A stretch of 64,000 bases of DNA, from the NCBI GenBank assembly GCA_029168955.1, contig JAPDOI010001943.1, positions 1-64,000 of the forward strand. The letters are read 5' to 3'. Every line of letters starts with the position of its first letter. Positions within the stretch are counted from its first letter, which is position 1. Below the pieces are notes generated by a model. That model was not told where the DNA came from and did not search any database. It was given only the letters and a program-made list of their open reading frames with translations. Position numbers and translations under genes: made by a program. Shown piece after piece: positions 31,409-42,891 of the stretch. The DNA comes from Aplectana chamaeleonis. Its lineage: Eukaryota > Nematoda > Chromadorea > Rhabditida > Cosmocercidae.

Positions 31409-34286
31409 ATTCCAGAAAATTCCAGTATCGGACATTCGAAGATCTAGAGCTGAGTGGGATGTCGCATTCGTTTCGGATCACCGTCCTGTTCTGTTGAACT
31501 TCACTGCGAGGATTCATAAGAGGAAACGAGGGGCTCAGCCTCTCCAGAGGATTGACATGACAAGTCTCAGAGATAAAGAGTGCAGAAGGAATTTTCGACA
31601 ACGCGTTTTTATTCATATCGGAGTACGGACTAAGAAGGAACTTTGCGACGCGGATTCTTTTGTCAAGTGCATCCAGGACGCTTCGAAAAAGGCACTCCCG
31701 GTTGTACAGCCTAAGAAGAAGTTCACCTACGTCTCAGAAGAAACAACATCTACCTACAACAGAGTATGTGCTCTCCGAACTGCAGGAAACTTCGTAGAGG
31801 AGAAGCGTCTGAGGAGGAAGTTGCGTCGGCAGCTTCAAAGGGACCGCGAGCAAGAGTGGACGTGTAGAGCTAAGGAGATCGAGAAGGCTTGGGAGGAGAA
31901 GAATCCGAGGAAAGCCTACACGTTGCTGCGACAGTATAGCGGGAAGATGAAGAGATGTTCTCCTGTCTTGAACACTACCAATGGAGTTGCAGTTGGTGAT
32001 GCGACGCTGCCAATATGGAAGGATTACTTCAGTTCACTACGGATTCGCGCAGCGCCATCAGTACCTGAGCTCCCGCATGTTCAGAGAGCACATTACGATG
32101 TCAGTGAGGAACCGCCGACTGAGTCTGAAGTTTTGGATTGTGTCCGGAAAATGAAGAATGGAAAGGTTGGTGGAGATGACAATATCACTGCTGAAATGCT
32201 GAAAGCTCTTCCTCCGTCTGGGATTCGTGAAATGACCAACACCATCCGTACCATGTGGATGAGCGAAAGGATACCCAATTCGTGGAGACATGCGATCATC
32301 GTACCTCTTCACAAGAAGCTATCCGTCACGGATCCTAAGAACTACAGAGAAATCTCTCTACTTCGTGTCATGTACAAGGTTTTAGAACGTATCATTCTCG
32401 AACGACTTATCAAACATCGTGAAAAAACGACCAGAGATGAGCAAGCCGGTTTTCGACCTGGAAGATCGACCATCGACCAAGTGTTCGTCGTGAGAAGAGT
32501 AATTGAATCGTGGCAGCGGTATTTGAAGCCATTACAGCTTGCTTTTTTGGACTTCGAAGCCGCGTTCGACTCTCCTCATCGTGATCGATTGCTCAATGCT
32601 CTGCGAGCAGATGGAGTCCCGGAAAAGTATGTTCGGTTAATCGAGGACATGAACAAAGGAACAACAGCAGCAGTTCGTACACCTGTCGGATTTACGTCAG
32701 CTTTCGAGGTGAAAACAGGAGTAAGGCAAGGAGCCGTTGCAGGACCTTTTCTTTCCAACTTCGCCGTTGATGACATCATGCGTAGAGTTGCAGAACAGTT
32801 TCCTGCGGAAGTGATCCTAACACCATCAGGACGCTCCCTTGTCGACCTGGAGTACGCCGACGACATCGTGTTATTCGCTGAAAACAACGCAAAACTGCAA
32901 AGGATTGTGAACCTCGTTTCGAAGTATGCCGCAGCCTATGGACTTCGTCTTCGTCCCGATAAATGCAAGCAGATGTGGGTCTATCAGAGGCCTTAAACGG
33001 GAGTTTGTGTGGATGGACAACGTATCGAACTGGTGGACGATTTCTGTTATTTGGGCTGTTCGCTGAAGAACGATGGTAGTTATGCAGCGGATATTCGACA
33101 ACGATGTGCAAAAGCTACGTCTGCATTTAATTTTCTAACCAAGTGTTTGTGGTCTACCACCATCGCGAACGAAGCCAAGTTGCGCGTCTACCTATCCGCT
33201 ATTAGCCCTATCATGATGTACGGATGGGAAAGGTGGGCAGCACCGAAGACGCAGATGGAAAGGTTGAATTGCACGGAGAGGAAGCTTTTTAGGCGTTTGC
33301 TTGGATATTTCTGGCCGCGTGTATGCCATAACGAAGACCTTCACAAGTTAATCGACGCAGTACATAAACGCTTGACACGAGGGAGGTGCCAGCATCTCCT
33401 AACGCCATCTCAAGCAGCAATGGAAAGTCGACTTGGACTGCTCGGGCATATACTAAGAAGAACGCCGGATCGTCTCGTACAACACGCTTTAAAGGCAGTG
33501 GTCACGATGAAAAACGTTATCGAAAAAACAACAAAAATCAGCTTAGATCAAAAACAGCTGAAAAACTATGAAGGTAGCGCGGTGAAAAATGGTCTACAAA
33601 TAGAGTTTTTAGGGCCCAAAGAAGCTAGTTCGTGCACACGTGCACAGCGATGACGAAACAGATCGCAGTCTCATGCCGAGCAGTCAAAAATCATCGACAT
33701 TGAGAGGACGAAATAAATGCAAATTTAACGAATAAAAACAGTTGAATAATGAAAGCATCACTTCAGTCAATGTTTTTGACTAGATGTGTACATAAATTCG
33801 AAGATTCATTGATTGACATTCAATTTCAAGCCAGCTGATGTTCTTGATATAAGAGGTCATCGATGCCGATGATGTGGAGAGGTCTCGTCCACCATCAAAA
33901 GACAAGAAAGTTCAGGTTTTAAATTCGGCCCACAACAGTGGTTTTTTCGCGATTTTTTCTTATAGGTCCTACTACTCGAGACCCTGGAAAGGATTTGGAG
34001 AGAAAAAGACGACAAGTATATTTGATCGCGACCACTGCCTTTAAGAATGCTTCCAAATCCTGTCTGGAAACGGCCACCTGGGCGTAGGCGAAAGTTCTGG
34101 ACGGATGTGGTTAAAGAGGATTTGAAGTCACTCGGCATCGAAAGACAGTTCAGGCGCGATGTTTCGTTTCGCAGGAAATGGAATAGTGACAGCTGGATGG
34201 AATGTGTTCAAATTGTGGCTGAAGACCGTGAAAAATGGACACGGCTGACTACTAGGACGGCACACCTCGGTGAAGATGCGGAATGA
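31409..34286 (+). pseudogene. RTE-like reverse transcriptase (copy 3), one nonsense codon and one insertion
   Basis: The frame from the 5' junction to 32996 is uninterrupted (about 530 aa) and holds the SDHRPV end of the endonuclease, the full RT domain (GFRPGRST, LAFLDFEAAFD, TGVRQGAVAGP, EYADDIVLF with intact YADD) and the thumb. A TAA at 32994-32996 replaces the Ser codon seen in copies 1 and 2 (QRP-S). The frame resumes at 33009, is cut by the MITE at 33493, and continues 34041-34286 to the family stop after TAHLGEDAE. Without the MITE and TAA it would be the best-preserved RT of this family here. Confidence 0.92.
33493..34040. mobile_element. TTAA-target MITE inside RTE copy 3
   Basis: Left end AGGCAGTGGTCACGATGA, right end ATCGCGACCACTGCCT, with TTAA at 33489-33492 and 34041-34044. 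The empty site is seen in copies 1 and 2 (CGCTTTAA near 8370 and 20800), proving insertion and the 4-bp duplication. The interior of about 510 bp has no transposase. Confidence 0.96.
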
Positions 34287-34337
34287 CCGCGTCAGGCGAA
34301 AGCCAACCGATTAAGTCAAGTAAGTCATTGTGATAAT

Positions 34338-34640
34338 GCTTAATAGAATTCGAGAGACGTTGAGCCTCAGGTCCATCAGGGACCGTATGCTCCGTGTGCG
34401 GAACTCAAATTGAAGTGCGCCAAGCGCTGTATAAAGTGGGCGGGACCCAACTGGGAGTCCACAGAGCGCCGGGAACTGTGGACGGGACCCAAGTGGGAGT
34501 GCACAGCGCGCCGGGAAAAGTAGCGTGTGTCCTACAGTGCCGAGCAGGTGCGATGGGCAGAAAGGCCATGAGGGGCCTGTGTCTATCCCCGACGCGGGGG
34601 GACGGGGGAGCATCCAAGACTTATTGATAGAAACGAAGAA
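34338..34640 (+). repeat. Remainder of the interrupted 42-bp element
   Basis: After the target duplication the spacer resumes (CAGGTCCATCAGGGACCGTA, compare 28460-28475), then about three or four 42-bp units (34405-34530: AAGTGCGCCAAGCGCTG, GGGCGGGACCCAACTGGGAG). The array is far shorter than in copy A, and no core was found after it. Confidence 0.8.
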
Positions 34641-34838
34641 AAACTCTGAGAAATAATGCCTATCAGTGCTATCAGTCATTGTTTTCATAAAAGCTCTACA
34701 GAAATACTTCGTTTGGTAGCCTTACCAGTCGGTGGTTCACTTAATTTGTCTTGAATATTGGGTGCCCCCCCCGTCTAGGATAGGGCCCTGTTTTCTTCTT
34801 CCTATCTCTGAAGGAAACCTTCGGTAAAATGAAATGAA

Positions 34839-35420
34839 ATTATTTGACTGCTTTGCTTCGCTTCGAGAAGTTCATGATTTGGCATAAAAATATTTGTGAG
34901 AAACTCGTTGAAAGAAGTGAAATACTTGGTGCATTTGATTTGTTATGGGATTTAACACAGAAGAAACGCTAAAAGCTCGATGAAATGATGTACCACTGAT
35001 TTGTATGTGCGCTTTCTTACTAAAAATCGAAAAATCGAGGGTGGTTTTGAAAGGCCAAATCACGCGCGTTTTACTGAGCCCTGAAATAAATAGATTCGAC
35101 AAAAATGAAAAAGGGTGGGAGCCACAAAATAATATTTCAAGGAGCTCAGACTTGCAAACTTTAACAATGAGCAATCAATTGTTCTCAGAGAGCGCGAGAT
35201 TAGCCCTTTCAAAACCACACTTAATTTTTCGATTTTTAGTAAGAAAGCGCACATCCAAATCAATGGTACATCATTTCATCGAGCTTTTAGTGTTTCTTCT
35301 GTGTTAAATCCCATAACAAATCAAATGCACCAAGTATTTCACTTCTTTTAACGAGTTTTTCACAAATATTTTTATGCCAAATCATGAACTTCTCGAAGCG
35401 AAGCAAAGCAGTCAGATAAT
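34839..35420. mobile_element. GATTTGG-box foldback element, copy 1
   Basis: Outer ends ATTATTTGACTGCTTTGC and GCAAAGCAGTCAGATAAT. Arms of roughly 220 bp are inverted copies (TTTGTGAGAAACTCGTTGAA mirrored by TTAACGAGTTTTTCACAAA). GATTTG(G/T) boxes recur about every 60 bp. Centre near 35100-35200. Homologous arms form copy 2 at 42892-43478. Confidence 0.85.
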
Positions 35421-35908
35421 TGTGGTGAGCGCGAAGCGCTCACCAGATTTGGCTTTGGTTCACCATCGCGCAACCCCCTAATCTCAGTATCAGGGTCCAG
35501 AGTAAACGTAGGAAGACCGTTCTTCTTGCATTTATCATACTTCAGAAAGCTGAATAACTGTGCAAAAATGGTCCGGAATGGTTACCTGAGATTCGAGAAA
35601 AATTGTCAAAACCACGCGAATTTGGTCGAAAAAAGGGTTCATCTCCTTTTTTTTATTCAGTTGGCGTTCACGATCTTGTTGGAACACTTATCGTTGAGCT
35701 AAGAAGCTCATTTTTGGCCAGAACGTTGGCTATGATTGCACCTAGCTCCTGTCAAATTTTGAAGTTTGTAGCTCAATTTTTGTGGAACCTCAAAATCGAG
35801 GGTCAGGAAAGACAAAAACACGTAAACATGTTATTATAAACCATCCGACGTTTACTCATACGTAGAAATGAACTAATGAAATAAACACCGTTACTGATAG
35901 GCTTTTGC
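35421..35908. other. Hairpin and diverged 5' segment of the 42-bp superfamily
   Basis: A 21-bp palindrome at 35424-35444 (stem GGTGAGCG, loop CGAAG) is followed by AGATTTGG and GCGCAACCCC, resembling the 31051-31100 sequence. Near 35580-35600 TGAGATTCGAGAAAAATTG recalls the end of that segment. This may be the 5' part of the array element at 36.3 kb, separated from it by the MITE at 35.9-36.2 kb. Confidence 0.4.
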
Positions 35909-36243
35909 CCAGGGGCCGTATGCAAGAACGCGCCGGATGGGGTAAGGGCAGTGCAGCCGGCGCCTTTGAAGATCGCCGCTGCTCGCAAGACAGAACACGC
36001 CTATCGTGGTTGGTCACAAGTCAAGACCCGTATGTCGTGCCCCAGCAGTCTTTCTCACTGCCCCCAGCCGCTCTAATCTCCTAGCTGGGGCGGCTAGGGC
36101 ACAGCGATGAGGTACGACATACGCGTTTCGGCTTGTGACCAACTACGGGTAACATGTCCTGTCTTGTAAGCAACAGCGATCTTCAAAGGCGCCGACTGCG
36201 CTGCCCCTGCCCCAGCCGTGGCGTTCTTGCATACGGCCCCAGG
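35909..36243. mobile_element. Near-complete palindromic MITE (about 335 bp)
   Basis: Left end GGGGCCGTATGCAAGAACGC, right end GCGTTCTTGCATACGGCCCC. Arms of about 90 bp and inner arms (GGTTGGTCACAAGTCAAGAC region mirrored at 36122-36140) pair imperfectly; the centre lies near 36075. GC-rich, no coding capacity. Confidence 0.9.
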
Positions 36244-36324
36244 ATTGAACGCTCCCTGAGACGGGGCAACGCTCCAATCAATACGGCGGGATCTCGGAAC
36301 TACTTTTTGGAACGCCGCACGGTG

Positions 36325-37090
36325 TGACTCACAAGTGCTTCACAGAGCGCCGTACATAGTGTGCGGGACCCCAGTACGAGTGCGCCAGACACCCTAGAAA
36401 GTGTGTGGGACCCAAGTGGATCTGCGCCGGGCCACGTATAAAATGTGCGGTACCCAAGTGGAAGTGAGCCGGACGCCATGGAAAGTGTGGGGGACCCAAA
36501 TGGGTGTGCGCAGAACGCCGTAGAAAGTTTGTGGGACCCGAATTAGTGTGTGCGGTACGCCGTAGAAAGTGTGTGGGATCCAAATGAGAAAGCGCCGGAC
36601 ACCGTAGAAAGTGTGTGGGACCAAGTGGATCTACGCCGGGCCCCGTATAAAATGTGCGGTACTCAAGTGGAAGTGCGTGGGACGCCATAAAAAGCGTGCG
36701 GGACCCAAGTGGGAGTGCGCCGGACGCTGCAGAAAGTGTGTGGGCCCAGCATAAGAGTGGTCGGACACCATAGAAAGTGTGCGGAACCCAAATGGGTGTG
36801 CGCAGTACGCCGTAGAAAGTGTATGGGACCCAAATAACAGTGCGTCGAACGCCGTAGAAAGTGTGTGGGATCTAAATGAGAGTGCACCGGACACCGTAGA
36901 AAGTGTGTGGGACCAAGTGGATCTGCGCCGGGCCCCGTATAAAATGTGCGGTACTCAAGTGGAAGTGCGTCGGACGCCATAGAAAGTGTGTGGTACCCAA
37001 AGAAGAGTGGTCGGACGCCATAGAAAGTGTGCGGTACCCGAATGGGAGTGCGCCGGACAGCGTAGGAAGTGTGCGAGACCCAAATACAAG
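36325..37090 (+). repeat. 42-bp tandem array C, plus orientation
   Basis: Unit AGTGTGTGGGACCCAAGTGG then GAGTGCGCCGGACGCCGTAG and AA, about 18 copies, also built of two related 21-bp halves. Some units contain a variant half (GATCTGCGCCGGGCCCCGTA then TAAAATGTGCGG). Open frames of 177 and 119 aa on minus result from the periodicity. Confidence 0.93.
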
Positions 37091-37362
37091 CACGCCCATG
37101 CCGATAGTTTTTTTCCGCAGGGCTACCGTAACCATTCTTGAACAAAACATGATAACGAACGATAACAAAAAGGGCAGAGGAGCGGTATGCATTCATTCAC
37201 ACACCGCTCTCTTCGAGAAGTCACTGGAAAGTGGCTGAGGTGTTCGATATTGTACGAACTTGATTGTTGGCTAATACGATGTGCTCATATCAAAGCTGAC
37301 ACATGAAAAATTTTTGAAGAGGGTTACGGTAGCCGTGCGGAAAAATGATTGGCATGAGCGTG
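37091..37362 (+). promoter_or_regulatory. TIR-bounded core C within the 42-bp array
   Basis: Flanked by 42-bp inverted repeats: CACGCCCATGCCGATAG to GGCTACCGTAACC on the left, GGGTTACGGTAGCC to GGCATGAGCGTG on the right. It contains the hairpin block GAGCGGTATGCATTC with CACACCGCTC. Compared with core D it lacks about 23 bp including the TATA-like box. 42-bp/21-bp repeats lie on both sides in plus orientation. Confidence 0.6.
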
Positions 37363-37530
37363 CCTGTGACCCGAATGGGTGTGCGCCGAACGCCGTAGAA
37401 AGTGTGCAGGCCATCAGTGGTAGTATTTAGGACCTTAGGGTGAAGCTGCAGGATGTCATAGAAAGTGTGCAGGACATCAGTGGGAGTGTGCGGGACGTCA
37501 TAGAAGGGGGGGGGGAGCAGGGCATCAGTG
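37363..37530 (+). repeat. Mixed 42-bp and 21-bp repeats right of core C
   Basis: Contains GTGCGCCGAACGCCGTAGAA (42-bp family half-unit) followed by GTGCAGGACATCAGTGGGAG and GTGCGGGACGTCATAGAA (21-bp family). This junction physically links the two minisatellite families. Confidence 0.85.
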
Positions 37531-37599
37531 GGTTTACTTTGAATTAACACCATCAGGCATAAAACATGTTAGAAAGGGAACCTTGAGAAAAATTAAATG

Positions 37600-38282
37600 A
37601 AATTCGTGAAAGTTTTGGTTCCTGGCAAAAAAAAAGATTTGGCATGGCCATTTTTCCGTAAAATTAGAAGTATACTCAGTTAAATGGGAAGGTAAAGAAA
37701 AATGAAAAGAGGTTTTGAAATATTCCTGAGAACGATTTGGCATAGAATGATTTGATTTTCGGGAAATGTAGTGAAATAGATGAAAGTATGATTTGGCAGT
37801 CGAGTTTGAACCAACTATTGATAAGAGTTGTGCAAAACGAGAGATCGCATTGTATGAGCTTATCCGTAGAACATATCGAAGCAAAATCACGCGTGATAAG
37901 GCAAGCAGTAAAAGCTCGTTCGGGAGCTGGAAGTCCGCATTCTTCACGTCTTAGGTGAAGTAAAATCAACTGTTTTTTTTTCATATCACGTGTGATTTTG
38001 CTTTGGTATGTTCTACGGATAAGCTCATACAATGCAATCTCTCGTTTTGCACAACTCTATTCAATAGTTGGTTCAAACTCGACTGCCAAATCATACTTTC
38101 ATTTATTTCACTACATTTTCCGAAAATCAAATCATTCTATGCCAAATCGTTCTCAGGAATATTTCAAAACCTCTTTTCATTTTCCTTTACCTTCCCATTT
38201 AACTGAGTATACTTCTAATTTTACGAAAAAATAGCAATGCCAAATCTTTTTTTTTGTCAGGAACCTAAACTTTCACGAAATT
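37600..38282. mobile_element. Long foldback element with GATTTGG boxes, copy type 2
   Basis: Left arm about 37600-37905 and right arm about 37988-38282 are inverted copies with roughly nine bases in ten matching by eye (TTCGTGAAAGTTTTGGTTCC mirrored by GGAACCTAAACTTTCACGAA). GATTTGGC motifs recur at about 37639, 37733 and 37791. Ends differ from those of 34839 and 42892, so this is a sister family. Loop about 80 bp. Confidence 0.88.
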
Positions 38283-38469
38283 ACATATGGAATTGTCTGG
38301 AATATGTCCAAAACATTTTCGGTAATACTCGTTTTGTTAATAGTTTCCACTTCGTCTCTGCCAAGTCTGCGCTATAGCTTTTCGCCTTTAACGTCACACA
38401 CCCATCCTCTGAACCGTTTTTCTGTTTTTCTGCTTATCCTGAAGTCGATCCAAGCGTGATTCCAACGAT

Positions 38470-38880
38470 ACCTTTGACACCGTACAAACTTCACTAAGAA
38501 CGGAATTATGACCTCTCAGATGTTTCTGAAATTTGAACCGCGAAAGCATGGTGGACAAGCCGTCCGAACCTCGTAATGTCTGTCATTTGCAGCCGATGTA
38601 TGCAGGCAGACATCAGTGAAGAGAGGGGCCGAAAATGAAGGTAGGAACGGGGCTATTTATCGAAAACTGTCGCCACTGCTGAGCTAGAAAGGCCGCCGAG
38701 GGGACTTGTCAAAGTGGCTTCTTGCTGTGAGAGCGCTAGAGTGGCTTCCCCCGTGTCTCGCTTATTTGTAGAAATTCAGAGCTCGCACTTGGCAGGTGTT
38801 TTACATGGTTTGTCTACTTCACAAATATGAGGGAACCTCATATTTTTTTCTGATGTTGGACTGTGCCCTTAGAAATTTGA
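38470..38880 (-). mobile_element. Decayed TTAA-type MITE copy
   Basis: Sequence near 38545-38605 (CATGGTGGACAAGCCGTCCG, then GTCATTTGCAGCCGATGTA) is the reverse complement of the interior of the MITE at 25610-26088. The right end GGTTGGACTGTGCCCTTAG (38861-38879) resembles the diverged TIR. The left end is lost. Confidence 0.6.
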
Positions 38881-39179
38881 AGCTGCTTGAGGCCTCAGAA
38901 TAGTTTCGAAAGATTGTCAAAACTTATTCCGGTTTTAGGGCAGCTAAGTGGCGCGTTGAATGGGTTTGCTGTGATGGTTTCCAAATGTCTTCAAACGGTT
39001 CCAAAACATCCCCAACTCCTAAAATTTTTCCAGGACATCCTACACTATCCGCAAACATTTGTTCGCGCCCACCTCTCCATATCCCAATTTCGATTGTGAC
39101 CCGAGGCACGATGGGGGCCACTGCGAAACGGCTGCGCGCCACTCAATATCATCAGTCGGCGTGCCTGTCACGAGCGCCG

Positions 39180-39300
39180 ATCTGTGCGTGTATTGCACGC
39201 GACACGAGCCATTCGACGGCGGAGTTACGAAAATTCAATGCATTTCGCAATGCATTTGCAATCGCATCCGGTATTGCATTTATTTTTCGCGCGGGAAATT
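39180..39300 (+). repeat. Dispersed repeat, plus copy (partner at 45530-45640)
   Basis: GTGCGTGTATTGCACGCGAC, followed by ACGGCGGAGTT and AATTCAATGCATTTCGCAAT, recurs inverted at 45530-45640. The surrounding 39000-39400 may belong to the same unit. Function unknown. Confidence 0.65.
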
Positions 39301-39419
39301 CGAATTGGGTCTTTTCTCCATTCTCTAGCCCTTATGCACCCAGGCACGCGAAAGGGGGTAAGGCTAGTTCATTTTCGCGCGAGGGGGCCAGCCAGGAACC
39401 GTAACTGTGGGCGGAGATT

Positions 39420-40690
39420 TAGTTAAGAGGGACGGCGCTCCGACCACCGTTGAGCCAGCCCTCTGCGCCGCGACGCGAGTACTGTAACTGGAGCAGATTT
39501 TCCGCCGTGGAGCGCACAATCTCGAACCTTATTTTCGTCTTCTGTTCCACCACTTCATTATTGTTCTTCTGTTTTCACACCTCTGACAGAGAATCCGGTT
39601 TCTTCTTCTCAGTATATTTGAGTTACCTACTCGTTTATAGAATTTTCTGGGCACTGTTCGACTTTCCGGAGAGGCCGAGCCAAAGGGAATCAGCTTAACT
39701 TTCTATTATAGGAATCGTTTCTAGCTTTCTATTATAGGAATCGTTCGTTTATTCTTCTATTCGACTCGTCTTCGTCGTTTGCGTTATCGAGAATCGTTCG
39801 CTTATTCTTCTATGCTCGTTGGCTTATTATTCTATTCGTCACATCCTCGTCGTCGCACCCTGATGAAAGAAGGCTGATGAGGATCTCTGCAATTAATTAA
39901 TAAAGTTCCATAGTTCACGAATGGCTTACCAGTTCAATTAGGGTAGAGATCGTCTTGAATGACGAGAAAGTGACCAGAGCCAAGCAAATCCTAGGGTACG
40001 TGAATACAATATTTGGGATGACCCGCGTGGGTACTGCGGGGAAGAACCGGGTTAGAATGGCCCGCGAAGGAAGCATGAGAACGCCGGCCTCGTTCCGCTG
40101 GCACGCCAGTCTTTTCATGGAGGGAGGACTGGCGTCCTGGTGGAAGTGGGGCTTGCCCCCCACGAGTGTCTGAGCACTGCCGTTGCATATGGATACTACT
40201 CTTCCATGCGAGCACTGCATTTACCACTGCGATTGTATTTGCGTTTGCCTTTGCACTTGGATTTCCGATTGCAATGGTGATTGCAGTTACTATTGCGATT
40301 TTAATGTAATGAATCTGTGGTAGGCACGACGAGGTCGCCCCGCCATACAGTGGGAGAGGTGCGCTACGCTGACCCTGAGCCCGCCAAGGTATTTTCAGCT
40401 GCTGAAGTAGCATTGAGGGGCGGAAGTTATGGCTTCCAAAAGAGAATTGTAGCTGAATCTGTGGAATGAAATGCCGACTAGCTCATTTAGAGACAATTTT
40501 AAATTATAGGCATTTTTTATTTTATAGCAGCTTTATCGGACAGGCTTAGCATTGATCTGATCAAGCAAAGGTTTCACAAATTGCACTCACTAAAATTCTT
40601 CATACTCGGACACTCGGATTCAGCAGTCCGGTAGCCCGCCAGACAGCAGGCGCGGGCACCCCGACCGCGCCTGCCAGCAGTAATGCCCCG
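39420..40690. other. Unassigned with small tandem repeats
   Basis: TTTCTATTATAGGAATCGTT is repeated at about 39701 and 39727, and TTCGCTTATTCTTCTAT-like units follow to 39840. Around 40180-40310 TTGC-rich sequence (GCATTTACCACTGCGATTG) repeats loosely. No gene seen. Confidence 0.4.
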
Positions 40691-40845
40691 GCCTGCTACT
40701 TCCGCGCTATAACGGGCAGGCCGGGGCGCATCCAAAGCAGGCCGGGGCACTGTCGCTGCGGCAGGCCGGGGCGCTTTCGAAGCGGGCCGGAGGCGCCTTA
40801 GTAGTGGCAGGCCGGGGCGCTTCTACAGCAGGCAGATGCGCCTTT
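40690..40845 (+). repeat. GC-rich tandem repeat (about 22-25 bp, six copies)
   Basis: GCAGGCCGGGGCGC and variants start near 40716, 40738, 40761, 40782, 40807 and 40828. The reverse-complement motif GCCCCGGCCTGC is repeated at 42400-42595. Confidence 0.8.
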
Positions 40846-40957
40846 ATAAAGGAAATTACTAAACTAAACCGTACCACAACAAATCGAAATTAAATCAGAA
40901 ATTCGTTTATTATACCAATATAGTAACAAAACATGATAAGATGTCTTCAAATAATAT

Positions 40958-41310
40958 TTTTCTTTCGATTCAGCAAAAAAGCCATATAATAGCGGAGAAA
41001 AAAGTTTCTAACTGGGTTGACAGAGGTACAACAATGTTTGAAGAGATGAAAAACATAAAAAAAAACATACGAAAAATTTTTTCTCCGGTTCAGCTGCGAA
41101 CCAGCGTAATAGCAGAGCGACACGTATTCTAACCGGGTCAATGGAGACAACAGTGTTTGAGAAGTCAAAAGAAAACATACCAAATGAAACAAAATAACAT
41201 TTTTCTAATCGGTGCAGCTGCGAATTCACGTAACAGCGGGGCGAGAAGTTTCTAGCCGAGTCTATTGATACCACGAGGTTTGGAAAGAGGTAGGAAAACA
41301 TAACAAATCA
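40958..41310. repeat. Three imperfect tandem units of about 122 bp
   Basis: Units begin near 40958, 41082 and 41203 at TTTTTCT followed by a CAGCTGCGAA/CAGCAAAAAA block, then GTAATAGC(A/G)G, TTTCTA(A/G)CCGGGT and GAAAACATA. Open frames on minus (97 and 81 aa) reflect the periodicity. Confidence 0.75.
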
Positions 41311-41780
41311 TACACAAATGGGAATAAATGGTAGCGAAATGAGTAAGTGATGGAATAGGATACAAGCATACTCGTGGGCTCTTTGGGTTCGGCATACGCG
41401 TTAAAAAATTGGAGAACGAATTCCAAAACAGCTTTTTACAGAACAAAGTTTTAGAAAATTCAATTTCCATTAGGACACAGAGATCTGAAAACCCAAAACA
41501 ATCGAAATTAACACCGAATAGAGCAGCTTAACAAGTGGAAGTGATTGATTTATAATACCAAAAAGCTAGTAAAAAATAAGGGAATAAAGAATATGACTGC
41601 TCCAGCGTCAACGCCATGGCGGAACCGGAGGGGCGCTGAGAGTTCAAGTGAGGAATGAATGATACCGCCCTGGGAGGTAGAAGTTTTCTGTGAAGCTCTC
41701 AAGTAAACAAAGACTGATAATGCTATCAGATGTCTGATAACGGAGAATGTTCTCTTTTTCATAAATGAATCACTAAGGCC
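41311..41780. other. No recognisable gene
   Basis: AT-rich sequence lying between the 122-bp tandem units and the next MITE. No motif or splice-supported exon was recognised. Confidence 0.35.
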
Positions 41781-42107
41781 TCCGTCATAGTCGGCCGAAA
41801 GCCGGCCGTCCTAGTCCCATCCGGTCGACAGGTATGAGAAGCACGCAAAACGTGAAGAAATGTAGTAATAAAAATCATCTTCGAACGATAGCAATCGCCC
41901 TACGATGTGATAAAAATTGCCCTCAACTGATAAAAACCGTTTGGAATGATAAAAGTTCGCCTGATACGACCTAGGACGACATAGAGAAGGTGGCATTTTA
42001 TCAGTTGAGGATGATTTTTACTTCATTTCTTCCCGTTCTGCATGTGTTTCATACATATCGACCGGGTGGGACTAGGGCGGCCTGTTTTCCACCGACTATG
42101 ACGGGTG
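41781..42107. mobile_element. MITE with CCGTCATAGTCGG ends
   Basis: Left end CCTCCGTCATAGTCGGCCG, right end CCGACTATGACGGGTGCC; TIRs of about 60 bp continue through GTCCTAGTCCCATCCGGTCG and its mirror CGACCGGGTGGGACTAGG. Interior AT-rich with GATAAAAATT-like repetition. A related decayed end lies near 55594-55650. Confidence 0.87.
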
Positions 42108-42399
42108 CCTAACACTGAGAATCCCAATGCCTGTAAATTTTTTTTCCAAAATACAGCTCGAGGTCGTCTCCACAATGCAAGTCGACGTTCGAATTATACG
42201 GGAGGATGGCTTCACCAAGTAAGCGTGGCTAGAAGTCAGCAAAACGAAGGTTAACCAGCAGTACCGCTACATCGGGTTTTAATTATAACGAGACCGCGCC
42301 AAAATACGAGAGAAAAACAGGAGAAAAGCCTCCAAAACCCTCAAACAAAGCAAAAGGTTTCGAGACCAAGAAGATTCGAAACGATTTCGAAACCACAGT

Positions 42400-42600
42400 G
42401 GCCCCAGGCCTGCTCACTCATGTTCCCGGCTTGGTCCATTCAAATTTCCGTGCGCGACGCGTCTGCGCTGCGGCCGAGTTGCCCCGGCCTGCACGCTCAA
42501 TTATCCCGGCCTGCCGATCTCGAGTCTCCGCTGCTTTTCTACGCTCCCGGTCTGCCGTTTCCCACGGAAATTGCCCCGGCCTGCCGATTCCAAATGCCTG
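42400..42600 (-). repeat. GC-rich repeat, minus orientation
   Basis: GCCCCGGCCTGC or close variants occur near 42403, 42480, 42511, 42548 and 42573 at irregular spacing, facing the plus array at 40690-40845 about 1.6 kb away. Confidence 0.7.
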
Positions 42601-42891
42601 AGTATGTATTGTTCAACTTTTTGTCTCTTTCCAGATGGTGAAATAAAAGGCATGTTAGAATAAGTGGTAGATACAATGAAAGACTAGATGAAGATTTCCC
42701 ACCAATATAGAAATACAATTTTTTATAACTTGGTACAGTTCTCTAAGGAATAAGTAATAGATTTCCGTCACAACAGAATTGATCGGCAATGTCGTGTTTA
42801 TGACAGATTGTTATGACTGTTGGAAATAATCAAGATAGAATAGAATATGGTGTTTTTCGTTTCGTGTGAAACTCCGTTTCAAACGTCGACA

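Larger units (their letters stand above)
31409..34326 (+). mobile_element. RTE-like retroposon copy 3, 5'-truncated, 11-bp TSD
   Basis: Target duplication ATTGTGATAAT at 31398-31408 and 34327-34337. It starts within the endonuclease C-terminus (IPVSDIRRSR), so most of that domain is missing, and ends with the AAGT-type tail (GATTAAGTCAAGTAAGTC, 34309-34326). A 548-bp TTAA MITE interrupts it at 33493-34040. Element sequence is close to copy 2 throughout. Confidence 0.94.
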
